Shown in pieces: positions 49,711-59,029 of a DNA stretch of 64,000 nucleotides (the first letter of the stretch is position 1; each line of letters begins with the position of its first letter). Below the pieces are notes generated by a model. That model did not search any database. It saw only the letters and a list, made by a program, of their open reading frames with translations, and had not been told where the DNA came from. Source of the DNA: Novosphingobium sp. PhB57 (GTDB lineage Bacteria; Pseudomonadota; Alphaproteobacteria; Sphingomonadales; Sphingomonadaceae); NCBI RefSeq assembly GCF_004342985.1, contig NZ_SMBO01000008.1:62001-126000 (forward strand). Reading direction: 5' to 3'. The position numbers and the translations under genes were made by a program.

Positions 49711-52704
49711 ATGAAACGTCATTTCTTTCTTCTTCTCGCTTCCGCTGCGACCATTCCTGCTGCGGCACAGCCCGTATCCGCACAGACCGCGGACGAAAGC
49801 ACCCGCACTTTTCGCTTTGACCAGCCGGCGCAGGACCTGACCGAGGCTCTAGTCGGCTTTTCGCGCATCACCCAGTTGCAGATCGCCGCATCGGCGGGAG
49901 ACCTGCGGGGTCTGCGCAGCGCGCCCGTCAACGGCACGATGACCGCGCGCGCAGCCCTGGCGCAGATAACCCGCGCATTGCCGGTGGAGGCGCGCATCTC
50001 GGGCCGCACCGTTACCGTGTCCCGCCGCACGATGACGGCGCAGGCCGGCTCCGCCGCCGGTTCGATATTGGCGGAGCGCAATGGCGAGGCGGCCGACGGC
50101 TTGATTCCTGCCTCAACGCTCCCGGGAGAAGACATCGTCGTCACCGGTTACCGCCAGAGCCTGAGCGTGGCGCAGGCGCAGAAGAAGGCGGCGACCGGTT
50201 CGCAGGATGTGATCCTGGCCGAGGACATCGGGGCCTTCCCGGACCAGAACCTGGCGGAATCGCTTCAGCGCGTGCCGGGCATCGCGATCACGCGGGACAG
50301 CGGCGAAGGGCGCAGCATATCGCTGCGAGGGCTCGGCCCCGACTTCACGCGCACGCAGATGAACGGCATGGAAGTGCTCAGCAACACCGCCTCGGGCATG
50401 GACAGCCGCGGCGGTGCTAGCCGCGGCCGCTCATTCGACTACAGCGTCTTCGCCTCGGAACTGTTCAACAAGGTGGTGGTGGAGAAGTCCTATGCCGCCG
50501 AACAGGACGAAGGCGGCATCGGCGGTACCGTGTCGCTGCGCACGGCCAAGCCGTTCGACTACGACGGGCGCACGCTTGTTGCCAGCGCCAAGATGCAGAC
50601 CAACCAGTACACCGAGACGCTGACCCCTCGGGTGGTCGCGCTGGCATCCGACCGGTGGGGCGATTTCGGCGCGCTGGTGTCGGTGGCCTACAGCTCTGCC
50701 GAAACGATCGAATGGGGATATCGCAACTGGAACTGGTCGCGGATGATCTTCGGCGCGGCCAATGTCGGCCCCGACATCTCCACCGAGGACCGCGACCTGC
50801 TAGTCAACGCTACAGGCGACGACCGCGTCTGGAATTCGCGCGCCCAGACGTACGGCACCTGGTACAACAAGCGCGATCGTCTCGGTCTTACCGGCACGCT
50901 GCAGTATCAGCCCGGCAGCGCCACCGACGTGACGCTGGACGTGCTCTATGGCCAATTGACCAACAATCGCGACGAATATGTGATCGGCAACGCCGGGACC
51001 AACGGGCTTTCGGCGAACGATGTCACGGGTACCCAGGTAATCCAGAACGTCACAATCGACGAGCACAACAGCATCACCGGCGCCACCGTCAGCGGGGTGG
51101 ACGTACGCTCGGAATCGAAACCCACGCGTGATCGCACCGAGTTCTGGCAGGTGGCGCTCAACGGCCGCACCATGCTGACAGACAATCTTGAACTGACCGG
51201 GCTGGGCGGCTGGTCCTCCTCCACGTTTAATTCAAAGTGGAGCCGCGTCTATCTGGAATCGGTGGGCCACACCGTCTCGTTCGGCGGGCTGGAAACCGAA
51301 AACCCGACTAACGGCTACGACTTTGACCCCGCCGACGCCTCGGCCTGGGATCTCCAGTCGATTCAGTGGCGCCGCGACCATATCGAAAGCGAGTTCTACA
51401 ACGCCAAGGCAGGCCTCAAGTGGACCGTGGATGGCAGTTCCACGTTCAAAGTGGGCGCTGAATTCAAAAAGTTCCGCAACAGCGGCTATCGCTACGATTC
51501 CACGGTCAACTACGAAAACAAGAACGCGCTCGGAACCATCCCGACGATGGTGACCGACCACACCAGCGCCATTCCCTATATCGTTGCGGACGTCCCCGCG
51601 ACGTTCGAGGCGCTCGGGCAGGACGGCAAGCTCGACGCGAGCAATCTGTCGGCGGGCACCGATTACACTGTCCAGGAACGTACCTTTGCGGCTTTCGCCC
51701 AGTATGACCTCGACACGCATCTGGGCGCGGTCGGCCTGCGTGCGAACCTGGGCGTGCGCTACTACAACACCCGCCTGACATCGCAGGGCTCGTCTGCAAC
51801 GAATGCGGGGCTGGTTCCGGTGACCATCATCAATACCTACGACGGGTTCCTCCCGGCCCTCAACATCGCCTTCGACGTCACCCCCGACCTCGTCGTGCGC
51901 TTCAACGCCAACCGCAACATCAGCCGTCCGGGGTTGGGCGACCTGAGTGCAGCGGCCACGGTGCGCGTGGCGGGTTATGGCGGCACGATTAGTGCCGGCA
52001 ACCCGAACCTCGCGCCCTACACGGCGGACTCGGTGGAAGGCGCCGTCGAATACTACGATGGCAAGCGGGGGTTCCTGGGCCTGGCGGTGTTCTACAAAAA
52101 GATGAAGTCGTTCGTCACTTCCGAGACGTCGACCGTGCCGTACAGCGAAACCGGCTACCCGCTCGACCTGCTGGAAGAAGGGCAGGACGGCTCCATCGTG
52201 TTCAACTACACCCGTCCGGTTAACGGCCCAGGTGCCTCGATCCGTGGCGTGGAACTGTCGGCGCGGCGCGATTTCGACTTCCTGCCTGCCCCGCTCGACG
52301 GGTTTGGTGCGATAGGCAACGTGACGTATGCGGACGGTTCGACCGACGTGTTCTACAATCAGGTCCCGGTCGAACTCCCGCTCGTCTCGCTGTCGAAGTT
52401 GTCGTATAACGCAACGCTCTACTACGACACCGAGCGAGCAGGTGCGCGTATCTCGATGGCATCGCGTTCGCGCTATCGCAACGGCAACGGCGGCAACAAC
52501 AACATCGGTGAATTCTTCGCGCCGTCCACGGTGTTCGACGCCACCGCTTATTTCAATGTAACCCCTGCGGTCCAGCTGCGGGTCGAGGCTCTCAACCTCA
52601 CCAACGAGCCGGTGATGCAGTACGCCGACACCGATGCCAAGCGCCTGATGACCAGCACTGTGAGCGGACGCACTTTTACCTTCGGCGCCTCGATCCGCTT
52701 CTGA
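49711..52704 (+). CDS. TonB-dependent receptor with STN signalling domain
   Basis: 997 residues. Signal peptide ~1-24 (FFLLLASAATIPAAAQPVSA), STN domain ~35-105 (FRFDQPAQDLTEALVGFSRI...QLQIAA), linker, TonB box-like DIVVTGYRQS (~146), plug ~155-270 (IGAFPDQNLAESLQRVPGIA, ISLRGLGPDFTRTQMNGMEV), beta-barrel to a terminal Phe (FGASIRF). It is of the TonB-Xanth-Caul subfamily, typical for carbohydrate uptake. The STN domain and adjacent sigma/FecR indicate surface signalling. Likely imports the glycan or oligosaccharides handled by the GH35/GH78 enzymes upstream. Confidence 0.93.
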   Translation: MKRHFFLLLASAATIPAAAQPVSAQTADESTRTFRFDQPAQDLTEALVGFSRITQLQIAASAGDLRGLRSAPVNGTMTARAALAQITRALPVEARISGRTVTVSRRTMTAQAGSAAGSILAERNGEAADGLIPASTLPGEDIVVTGYRQSLSVAQAQKKAATGSQDVILAEDIGAFPDQNLAESLQRVPGIAITRDSGEGRSISLRGLGPDFTRTQMNGMEVLSNTASGMDSRGGASRGRSFDYSVFASELFNKVVVEKSYAAEQDEGGIGGTVSLRTAKPFDYDGRTLVASAKMQTNQYTETLTPRVVALASDRWGDFGALVSVAYSSAETIEWGYRNWNWSRMIFGAANVGPDISTEDRDLLVNATGDDRVWNSRAQTYGTWYNKRDRLGLTGTLQYQPGSATDVTLDVLYGQLTNNRDEYVIGNAGTNGLSANDVTGTQVIQNVTIDEHNSITGATVSGVDVRSESKPTRDRTEFWQVALNGRTMLTDNLELTGLGGWSSSTFNSKWSRVYLESVGHTVSFGGLETENPTNGYDFDPADASAWDLQSIQWRRDHIESEFYNAKAGLKWTVDGSSTFKVGAEFKKFRNSGYRYDSTVNYENKNALGTIPTMVTDHTSAIPYIVADVPATFEALGQDGKLDASNLSAGTDYTVQERTFAAFAQYDLDTHLGAVGLRANLGVRYYNTRLTSQGSSATNAGLVPVTIINTYDGFLPALNIAFDVTPDLVVRFNANRNISRPGLGDLSAAATVRVAGYGGTISAGNPNLAPYTADSVEGAVEYYDGKRGFLGLAVFYKKMKSFVTSETSTVPYSETGYPLDLLEEGQDGSIVFNYTRPVNGPGASIRGVELSARRDFDFLPAPLDGFGAIGNVTYADGSTDVFYNQVPVELPLVSLSKLSYNATLYYDTERAGARISMASRSRYRNGNGGNNNIGEFFAPSTVFDATAYFNVTPAVQLRVEALNLTNEPVMQYADTDAKRLMTSTVSGRTFTFGASIRF

Positions 52705-52715
52705 TCCACCCTTTC

Positions 52716-52740
52716 CCGCCCCCTGCATCCCGGGGGGCGG
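52716..52740 (+). terminator. GC hairpin after the receptor gene
   Basis: CCGCCCCC (52716-52723) pairs with GGGGGCGG (52733-52740), loop of 9 bases, 12 bases after the receptor stop. No run of T follows, so it may be a pause or mRNA-protecting hairpin and not a full terminator; the PhoD gene follows on the same strand. Confidence 0.4.
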
Positions 52741-52799
52741 CGAGCGGTCGTGACAACATGATCGCGCGGCCGCTCGCCATCTGATCCGGATATCCGCAC

Positions 52800-54365
52800 A
52801 TGATCCAGCATCCTTTTGCCCGGCGCGGCATCCTCGCCTCCGGCCTTCTCCTGGGCCTTTCGGCGGGAGCCGTGGGGGCCTCGGTCCGCCACACGTTCCG
52901 GACCGATCCCTTCACGTTAGGCGTGGCAGCGGGCGATCCGGCACCTGACGGGTTCGTTATCTGGACGCGGCTTGCCCCCAACCCGCTGGTGCAAGACGGC
53001 GACATGCCCGCCGTCGATGTCGTGGTCGGCTGGGAGGTCGCCAGCGACCCGCAGTTCCGCCAGGTGGTCCAGCGCGGTGAAGGCCGCGCGATCGCAGCGC
53101 TGGCACACTCGGTCCATGTCGAGGTGGAAGGGCTGCTGGCCCACCGCCCTTACTGGTATCGCTTCCTTGCGCCGGGTAACATACCTAGCCCGGCAGGCAG
53201 GGCGCGCACGCTGCCCGCGCCCGATGCCCCCGTGAGGCAGGCCCGCATCGCCTCGGTCGGCTGTCAGGACTACGAACGCGGGCTCTATACCGCGTATCGC
53301 CACCTTAGCGCCGAGCCCGATATCGACGCGGTGTTCCATTACGGCGACTACATCTATGAATTCGGCCCGCGCGAAAACGGCGTCGTGCGTCGCCACTGGG
53401 GCGGCGAGACGATGACCTTGTCGGACTATCGCCTGCGCTACGCCCAGTACAAGCTCGACCCCGACCTTCAGGCCGCGCATGCCTCTGCGGCGTTCATCAT
53501 GTCGTTCGACGATCATGAAGTGGACGACAACTGGGCCGGCCCCTACGGCAAGGACGGCGGCCCGCTCGGCCTCTTCGCGGCGCGTAAGCGTGCTGCATTC
53601 CAGGCTTGGTACGAACATGTCCCCGTGCGCGCCAACACCCGCCCGGACCTGCCCGGCTCCCATTGCTTCCGCCGTTTCGACTTCGGCGCACTGATGCGCA
53701 TGCACGTGCTCGACACCCGGTCGTACCGTAGCCGGCAGCTGTGCGAGGGCGGCGAGATGACTGGAGAAGAGCGCGCCGCCTGCCTTCCCGTTTATACGCC
53801 CGAGCGAACCATGCTGGGCGCCGAGCAGGAACGCTGGCTGGGGGAAGGCCTGCGCCAAGACGCGAGCTGGCATTTCGCTGCGCAGCAGGTCCTGATGATG
53901 CCATACGATGCGCGTAAGGACGGGGAGACCTTGCCACAGCGCGGCACCGACAACTGGAACGGCTATCCCCACGCCCGCCAGCGCTTCGTCGACATGCTCA
54001 AGCATCACGGGAAGACCAACGTCGTGATCGGCAGCGGCGACATGCACCAGAACGTAGTCGGCCACCTGACCGTCGATCCCGAAGACGCGACTTCGGCCCC
54101 GCTCGCCGCCGAATTCCTCGCCACCTCAATCTCATCAAGCGGGACTGGAGGCGCGCATTATCCGAAAGAACTGCACGTGCTGGACAACAACCCCAACGTG
54201 TCGCTGCTCAACAACCAGCGCGGCTATCATCTCTACACGGTGACTCCCAACATGTGGGAGACTGAGATCAAGGTGGTCGATCAGATAGACCGGGTCGGTG
54301 GACGGCTATCCACGCTGGCGCGCTTTTGCGTCGGCCCCGCTCGGCCGAAGCCCGAACCGCTCTAG
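52800..54365 (+). CDS. PhoD-family alkaline phosphatase/phosphodiesterase
   Basis: 521 residues with a Tat signal (FARRGILASGLLLGLSAGAV). PhoD N-terminal domain (FTLGVAAGDPAPDGFVIWTR) and metallophosphatase core: IASVGCQDYERG, FHYGDYIYEFG, SFDDHEVDDNWAG, then NVVIGSGDMHQNVVGHL (most relatives have GDVH; here GDMH). Secreted phosphodiesterase/phosphomonoesterase using Fe/Ca. Same strand as the TonB receptor, 95 bases downstream, so perhaps in its operon. Sulfate- or phosphate-ester activity on the imported substrate is inference. Confidence 0.92.
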   Translation: MIQHPFARRGILASGLLLGLSAGAVGASVRHTFRTDPFTLGVAAGDPAPDGFVIWTRLAPNPLVQDGDMPAVDVVVGWEVASDPQFRQVVQRGEGRAIAALAHSVHVEVEGLLAHRPYWYRFLAPGNIPSPAGRARTLPAPDAPVRQARIASVGCQDYERGLYTAYRHLSAEPDIDAVFHYGDYIYEFGPRENGVVRRHWGGETMTLSDYRLRYAQYKLDPDLQAAHASAAFIMSFDDHEVDDNWAGPYGKDGGPLGLFAARKRAAFQAWYEHVPVRANTRPDLPGSHCFRRFDFGALMRMHVLDTRSYRSRQLCEGGEMTGEERAACLPVYTPERTMLGAEQERWLGEGLRQDASWHFAAQQVLMMPYDARKDGETLPQRGTDNWNGYPHARQRFVDMLKHHGKTNVVIGSGDMHQNVVGHLTVDPEDATSAPLAAEFLATSISSSGTGGAHYPKELHVLDNNPNVSLLNNQRGYHLYTVTPNMWETEIKVVDQIDRVGGRLSTLARFCVGPARPKPEPL

Positions 54366-54958
54366 ATGGAGTAGCGGACCCGGCATCTGATGGATCGAAC
54401 AGCATGCAACCAGCCAGCTTTTTCGTGGCCGGTAGCAGGCTCTTCGCGAATGGCGGTTCCATGTGAAACGCGTCATTCAGGTTCGCGGTCGCGAAGGACG
54501 GTTGTGTCCCACGACTTGCCTTCCGATGTCGACCCTTCACGGACACTCAACCCCCGATTTTCCGTTCGCAGTTGCTGCCCGTCCGCTTTCTCATCTGCGA
54601 TGCTCAAGATTGGCCGGTAGGCGACTGTCCGGTTCAGAGCGAAGTCGCCCAAATAGCTGACACTCGCTTAAGGGCGGCCGCCGGCAGCAGACGACCAGAG
54701 CTGGTCGTTTACATCAGCGGCCATAAGCGTCCGCTTCTGACAGTAGCTGCCAATGGAAGGTCTCGAAGCGGAAGATCGGCAGTACGCTTGAATGTTGGTA
54801 CGGGATTGCGAAACCTTTCGGCAGCGCAATCCCGCTGATGGTATGGTTCAGTTGGCAAGCAGCCCGATCGTTCCGGGCAACCAGGCTGTGACCAGCTGGA
54901 TCACGTCGGACATAGGCGGCAACGCTTTTGCCGCCCGTCGGCATGCATCGATGGCCTG
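54366..54958. other. Gap without a gene, repeat family
   Basis: About 590 bases. 54528-54590 repeats the pattern of copy A with many substitutions (GTCGACCCTTCACGGACAC, ATTTTCCGTTCGCAGTTGC). No gene seen. Confidence 0.5.
54528..54590 (+). repeat. Dispersed intergenic repeat, divergent copy E
   Basis: By eye it follows the left and middle of copy A in order: GACCCTT, ..TTCAA.., ATTTTCCGTTC, GTCCGCTTTC. Confidence 0.55.
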
Positions 54959-55834
54959 CTAGCTGGCGGCCGGCGCAACGGCGCCATGTCGGCGCTCGAC
55001 GAAGGCGTCGAATTGTTCTTTCCAATCCGGATGCCATCGCGACAAGGCCGGGCGATTTTCGGTCAAATCGCCCGCGCCCCAGGCGATGCGTGCGGCGTCC
55101 ATTTCCGGCGACACCGCACCGTCGGGGCAGATGATGTAAAAGTCACCGACCTCTACGCCCAAGATCATGCGCTCGACGACCTGCTCCGGTGCCCAACTCC
55201 CTTCGGGCTGCCGGCCGTCCGGCGTGCTGGTCATACCTGTGAACGTCCATCCGGGCACCAGAAGATGCGCCGTTACCCTACTATGCGCCTCCCTTAGCCC
55301 ATGCGCGAGCTGCTCGGTCAGCGTCCTCACGCCAGCCTTCGCGACGGCATAGGCCGGACGCCCGGGCGGGTTCGTAATGCCCTGCTTGGAACCCGTATTG
55401 ATAATCGCGCCGGGCTGGCCTTGCGCGTTCATGGTCGCGGTAAAGGCGTGAACGCCGTTGACCACACCCCACAGGTTCACGTCGAGCGTGCGTCGCCATG
55501 TATTGAGGCCCGTCCAGTTGTCGCCTCCTTCACCGCCGATCGCGGCGTTGTTCATGAGAAGGGTGACAGAACCGAAGGCGTCGAACGCGCTGTCGCGCAG
55601 ACGCTCGACATCTTCGATCCGGCTGACGTCGCCCGCCAGGAAACGCACGCCGGCGCCGAGCCGATCGGCAAGTGCTGCAAGCGCTGCCTCGTCCTGATCG
55701 AAAAGAACGAGGCGCATGCCCGTGTTGGCGAAGCGCTCGGCTGCGGCACGGCCGATGCCGCTGGCAGCACCAGTAATGACCGCCACATTGCCGCGCGCGA
55801 TCAGCGGCGTCGCCGCCTTTCCGATATCACTCAT
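54959..55834 (-). CDS. SDR-family oxidoreductase
   Basis: 291 residues from ATG 55834 (AAGGAGCACGTC before it). Rossmann motif TGAASGIG, NNAA after strand 4, Ser/Tyr/Lys in NTGSKQGITNPPGRPAYAVAK. The C-terminal DGAVSPEMDAARIAW...WHPDWKEQFDAFVERR resembles a tail seen in SDRs acting on hydroxylated small molecules. The start overlaps the MFS stop by 8 bases. Last gene of the redox operon; the substrate is unknown. Confidence 0.9.
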   Translation of the reverse strand: MSDIGKAATPLIARGNVAVITGAASGIGRAAAERFANTGMRLVLFDQDEAALAALADRLGAGVRFLAGDVSRIEDVERLRDSAFDAFGSVTLLMNNAAIGGEGGDNWTGLNTWRRTLDVNLWGVVNGVHAFTATMNAQGQPGAIINTGSKQGITNPPGRPAYAVAKAGVRTLTEQLAHGLREAHSRVTAHLLVPGWTFTGMTSTPDGRQPEGSWAPEQVVERMILGVEVGDFYIICPDGAVSPEMDAARIAWGAGDLTENRPALSRWHPDWKEQFDAFVERRHGAVAPAAS

Positions 55835-57128
55835 GACGTGCTCCTTTCGTTTCAGCATCCTCACGGCTGTGAAGATGCGATATGCTTTTTGCTGACTTCA
55901 AATCCTGCCGACGCTGCCCGAACCGAAGCCAGGCCGCGCAGGCGAAACTACCAAGCCCGCCCATAGCGACCATCACACCCATCGCCCGCGGCGTGCCATC
56001 GGCCATGGCTCCGGCGAGCGCCGATCCAATCACGCCGCCGCCGTATTGCATCGCACCGACCAACGCCCCGACCGCCCCTGCCTGGCGGGGAAAGGCGGAG
56101 AGCGCGCCGGCGACGGCATTGGCACCGATCAGACCCGTAGAGGAAACGAACAGGAAGATCGGAACGGCGAGCCCCGCCACGCCGCCCCAATCCGTCCACG
56201 CAGCCAGCGCGGTGGCGATCCCGCCCAAGGCTGCCAAGCCGGCGCCCCAGAGCAGCATGCGGTCGAGCCCCAGGCGAGAGACGAACTTGGCGTTGACGAG
56301 GTTCATGACCATCATGCCGATGATCCCGGCTCCGATCAGCAGACCATATGCCGCTGCCGGCACATGGTGATAGGCGATATAGGCGAAGGGAGAGCCGGCA
56401 ATATAGGCGAACGTGCCGCCGAAGAATAAGCCGCAGGCGCCGCCATAGCCCAACAGCCGGCGATCGAGGATAAGGTAGCGATAGCTTGCAAACGCGCTCC
56501 CAAGCGACGCGCTGTTGCGCCGCTCCGGTGGCAGCGTCTCCGGTAGGGTCGCCAGCGCTGCCAACGTGATGATGCCGATCAGAACGAGCGTCCAGAAGAT
56601 GGCGCGCCATCCCGCCAGCGTGAGGATTTGCGCGCCGGCAATTGGACCGATCAGCGGAGCGATCGCCATCACCGTCATCAGCGTCGACAGCATCTGCGCC
56701 GCCTTGTCGCCCTCATGAATGTCACGGACCATCGCTCGCCCGAGGACGACCCCCGCGCTGGCGCCGATCGCCTGCACGAGCCGCCAGGCGATCATCGCCG
56801 CCGCGCTGCCCGAGAGGGCACAGCCCGCCGAACCGATCAGGAACAGCGCGATCCCCAAGGCGGTGGGGCGTCGGCGGCCGTAGCGATCGGCCATCGGCCC
56901 CCAAAACAATTGGCCAAGACTGAACCCGATCAGGAACCCGGAGATGGTGAATGCCATGGTGCCGCTGTCCGAGTGCAGCGCTCGCGCCATGGTCGGCAAC
57001 GCCGGCAGATAGAAGTCGGTCGAGATCGACGCGAACCCCATCAGTAGCCCGAGCACGGCGAGCGTTCGGCGCGCCGCTGCCGGTCCTTCGCTGGCCGCGG
57101 TTGTGAGGCTGCCGGGTAATGCCGCCAC
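55827..57128 (-). CDS. Bcr/CflA-type MFS multidrug exporter
   Basis: 433 residues from GTG 57128 (TTG 57134 also possible), three bases after the cupin stop. Twelve membrane helices; the first loop has SISTDFYLPALPTMA, then LGQLFWGPMADRYGRRRPTALG, motifs typical of the Bcr/CflA family. Exports hydrophobic drugs or metabolites from the cytoplasm. Central in an operon of oxidoreductases, suggesting detoxification of aromatic or quinone compounds. Confidence 0.9.
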   Translation of the reverse strand: MAALPGSLTTAASEGPAAARRTLAVLGLLMGFASISTDFYLPALPTMARALHSDSGTMAFTISGFLIGFSLGQLFWGPMADRYGRRRPTALGIALFLIGSAGCALSGSAAAMIAWRLVQAIGASAGVVLGRAMVRDIHEGDKAAQMLSTLMTVMAIAPLIGPIAGAQILTLAGWRAIFWTLVLIGIITLAALATLPETLPPERRNSASLGSAFASYRYLILDRRLLGYGGACGLFFGGTFAYIAGSPFAYIAYHHVPAAAYGLLIGAGIIGMMVMNLVNAKFVSRLGLDRMLLWGAGLAALGGIATALAAWTDWGGVAGLAVPIFLFVSSTGLIGANAVAGALSAFPRQAGAVGALVGAMQYGGGVIGSALAGAMADGTPRAMGVMVAMGGLGSFACAAWLRFGQRRQDLKSAKSISHLHSREDAETKGARHE

Positions 57129-57130
57129 GA

Positions 57131-57664
57131 TCAAGCAGCCTGCCCGGGACCGATCAGATATTCCTCGTCGGTCACCTTCTGCATCCAGATCACGTTCTTG
57201 CCGTCGAGCGCCTCCTGGATGGCGATGTGCGTCATCGCGGTGGTCGGCGTGGCACCGTGCCAGTGTTTGTGGCCGGGCGGGCACCAGATCACGTCACCGG
57301 CACGGATCTCGACGATTGGCTCACCTTCGCACTGGGTCCAGCCACAGCCTGCCGTCACCACGAGCGTCTGGCCAAGAGGATGGGTATGCCAGGCCGACCG
57401 GGCCCCGGGCTCGAACGTCACAGCCGCACACGACACGCGCGCGGGCTCGGGCGGTGCATTCAGCGGATCGATCCGCACGGTGCCGGTGAAATACTCCTCC
57501 GGCCCTTTCTGCGAGGGCTGTGATCCAGCGCGCATCAGTTTCATGGTAGTCTCCTTCAAGGTTAGGTCGGCGACATCGACGCCGTCCCGGTTGGCCGCGG
57601 ATCTGCTCGCCGTTGAGAGGAAGGCGATGCCGACAAGCCGCACCGCCTCGCGGCGCGAGAGCAT
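57131..57664 (-). CDS. Cupin-domain protein, possibly Tat-exported
   Basis: 177 residues from ATG 57664, 3 bases after the previous stop; the start MLSRREAVRLVGIAFLSTAS looks like a Tat signal. A second ATG at 57544 has a stronger ribosome site (AAGGAGACTACC), so a cytoplasmic 137-residue form is plausible. Cupin motifs: SAWHTHPLGQTLVVTAGCGW and GDVIWCPPGHKHWHGAT. Small metal-binding cupins of this kind commonly pair with carboxymuconolactone-decarboxylase-like proteins, as here. Reaction unknown. Confidence 0.85.
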   Translation of the reverse strand: MLSRREAVRLVGIAFLSTASRSAANRDGVDVADLTLKETTMKLMRAGSQPSQKGPEEYFTGTVRIDPLNAPPEPARVSCAAVTFEPGARSAWHTHPLGQTLVVTAGCGWTQCEGEPIVEIRAGDVIWCPPGHKHWHGATPTTAMTHIAIQEALDGKNVIWMQKVTDEEYLIGPGQAA

Positions 57665-57667
57665 TCC

Positions 57668-58087
57668 TCAGGCGCTCGCTTCGTCGAACACCTTCCGGAT
57701 GATCGGAAGCGCCGTCATCGCCGGCGGCCAGCCGGCATAAAAGGCGATCTGGGTGATCGCCTCAACAATCTCGTCCTTGGTGACGCCGTTCTCGAGGGCC
57801 TTCTTGATATGAAAAGGCATCTCGTTGATCCGATACATCGCGATCAGGCAGGTGATCGTAACCAGACTGCGATCGCGGGGAGAGAGCGCCGGGTTTTCCC
57901 AGACATCCCCGAACAGCACTTTGTCGGTGATCTCAGCAAGATGCGGCGCGATGTCGCCGAAGGATTTTCGGGCATTGGTCGGTTCAGTGGTCACAAGCTT
58001 TTCTCCAGCAAATGCGGGCCACGGCATCGCCACGGCAAGCGCCGCGATGAACGTGTCCCGGCGGGTGATGGTCGTCTTTGGCGGCAT
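57668..58087 (-). CDS. Carboxymuconolactone decarboxylase-like protein with Tat signal
   Basis: 139 residues from ATG 58087, overlapping the SDR stop (TGATG). Tat signal TITRRDTFIAALAVAMPWPA then AFAGEK. CMD motifs follow: LAEITDKVLFGDVWENPALS, RDRSLVTITCLIAMYRINEM, GVTKDEIVEAITQIAFYAGW. One Cys is present in the active region, so the peroxidase-type CxxC of AhpD is missing. Function in this exported context unknown. Confidence 0.88.
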   Translation of the reverse strand: MPPKTTITRRDTFIAALAVAMPWPAFAGEKLVTTEPTNARKSFGDIAPHLAEITDKVLFGDVWENPALSPRDRSLVTITCLIAMYRINEMPFHIKKALENGVTKDEIVEAITQIAFYAGWPPAMTALPIIRKVFDEASA

Positions 58088-58848
58088 CAGTGGGCGACGA
58101 AACCGCCGTCCACGGGCAGCGCCACGCCGAGCACGAAGCTCGCCGCCGAGCTGCACATCCACAGCACCGCGGCCGCGACCTCATCCGGGCGACCCATGCG
58201 GCCGATCGGCTGCTCTTTGAGAAACTCCTTCATCGCCGCCGGATCGATCTCGTCGCCCATCGGCGTGTCGATGCAGCCAGGGCAAATCGCGTTGACGCGG
58301 ATCCCTTCGGCGGCGACGTCCATCGCGGCGCTCTTGGTGAGACCGATCACGCCGTGCTTGGTCGCATGATAGGCGGCGCGGCCGGGCAGACCGACGAGAC
58401 CGCCGAGCGACGAGCAATTGACGATCGCACCGCTGCCCTGTTTCTTCATCTGGATCAGCTCATGCTTCATGAAGGTCCAGATGCCGCGCAGATTGACCGC
58501 GTTGACCTGATCGAAGCCATCGCTGGTCTCCTCCACCATCGGGCACATCGGCCCAAGGATGCCAGCGTTGTTATAGGCCATGTCGAGCCGGCCGAACTCG
58601 GTCACTGCCCGCTCGACCGCGCTTTGCGCGAGCGCCTCGTCGGCAACATCCCCGACGATACTGATCGCCTTGCCGCCGGCGGCGGTGATGGCGGCTAGCG
58701 TCTCGCCCAGACCGGTTTCGTCGCGATCGACCAGCACGACCGCAGCGCCTGCTGCCGCGAACGCTTCGGCGGTGACACGGCCCATGCCCGAGCTTGCGCC
58801 TGTCACAAGCGCGACCTGAGCGGAAAAATCATAAACAGGGTACATCAT
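58087..58848 (-). CDS. SDR-family oxidoreductase
   Basis: 253 residues from ATG 58848 (AAGGAGCTT before it; the next ATG, 58845, is equally likely). Rossmann TGASSGMG, NNAG motif, catalytic Ser in VNCSSLGG and Tyr/Lys in YHATKHG, C-terminal GVALPVDGGFVAH. Cytoplasmic NAD(P)H-dependent dehydrogenase; first gene of the overlapping operon running to 54959. Confidence 0.92.
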   Translation of the reverse strand: MMYPVYDFSAQVALVTGASSGMGRVTAEAFAAAGAAVVLVDRDETGLGETLAAITAAGGKAISIVGDVADEALAQSAVERAVTEFGRLDMAYNNAGILGPMCPMVEETSDGFDQVNAVNLRGIWTFMKHELIQMKKQGSGAIVNCSSLGGLVGLPGRAAYHATKHGVIGLTKSAAMDVAAEGIRVNAICPGCIDTPMGDEIDPAAMKEFLKEQPIGRMGRPDEVAAAVLWMCSSAASFVLGVALPVDGGFVAH

Positions 58849-58879
58849 AAGCTCCTTTGAAATGTGATGAGGGCGCGCG

Positions 58880-59017
58880 TCAGCGCGTGTCGGGGTCGGG
58901 GCCGCCGCGCTCGTTCTGATCGATCGCGTCGATCGCTGCGATTTCCTCCGCGACGAGGGTGAAATCGAACACATCGATATTCTCGGCGATGCGGGCGGGG
59001 CGAACCGATTTCGGGAT
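58880..59017 (-). pseudogene. Aldo/keto reductase C-terminal remnant
   Basis: The minus frame reads IPKSVRPARIAENIDVFDFT then VAEEIAAIDAIDQNERGGPD and a stop at 58880. IPKSxxPxRIxENxxVFDF is the NADP-binding end of aldo/keto reductases. All upstream parts (catalytic Tyr, barrel) are gone; the fragment begins just 12 bases after the quinone-oxidoreductase stop. Under 60 residues and no start codon. Confidence 0.8.
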
Positions 59018-59029
59018 TCAATCCGTGCA

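Noticed and set aside
51232..52728. 498-residue minus frame opposite the TonB receptor
   Set aside because: Shadow of the receptor barrel; composition is low-complexity and without motifs.
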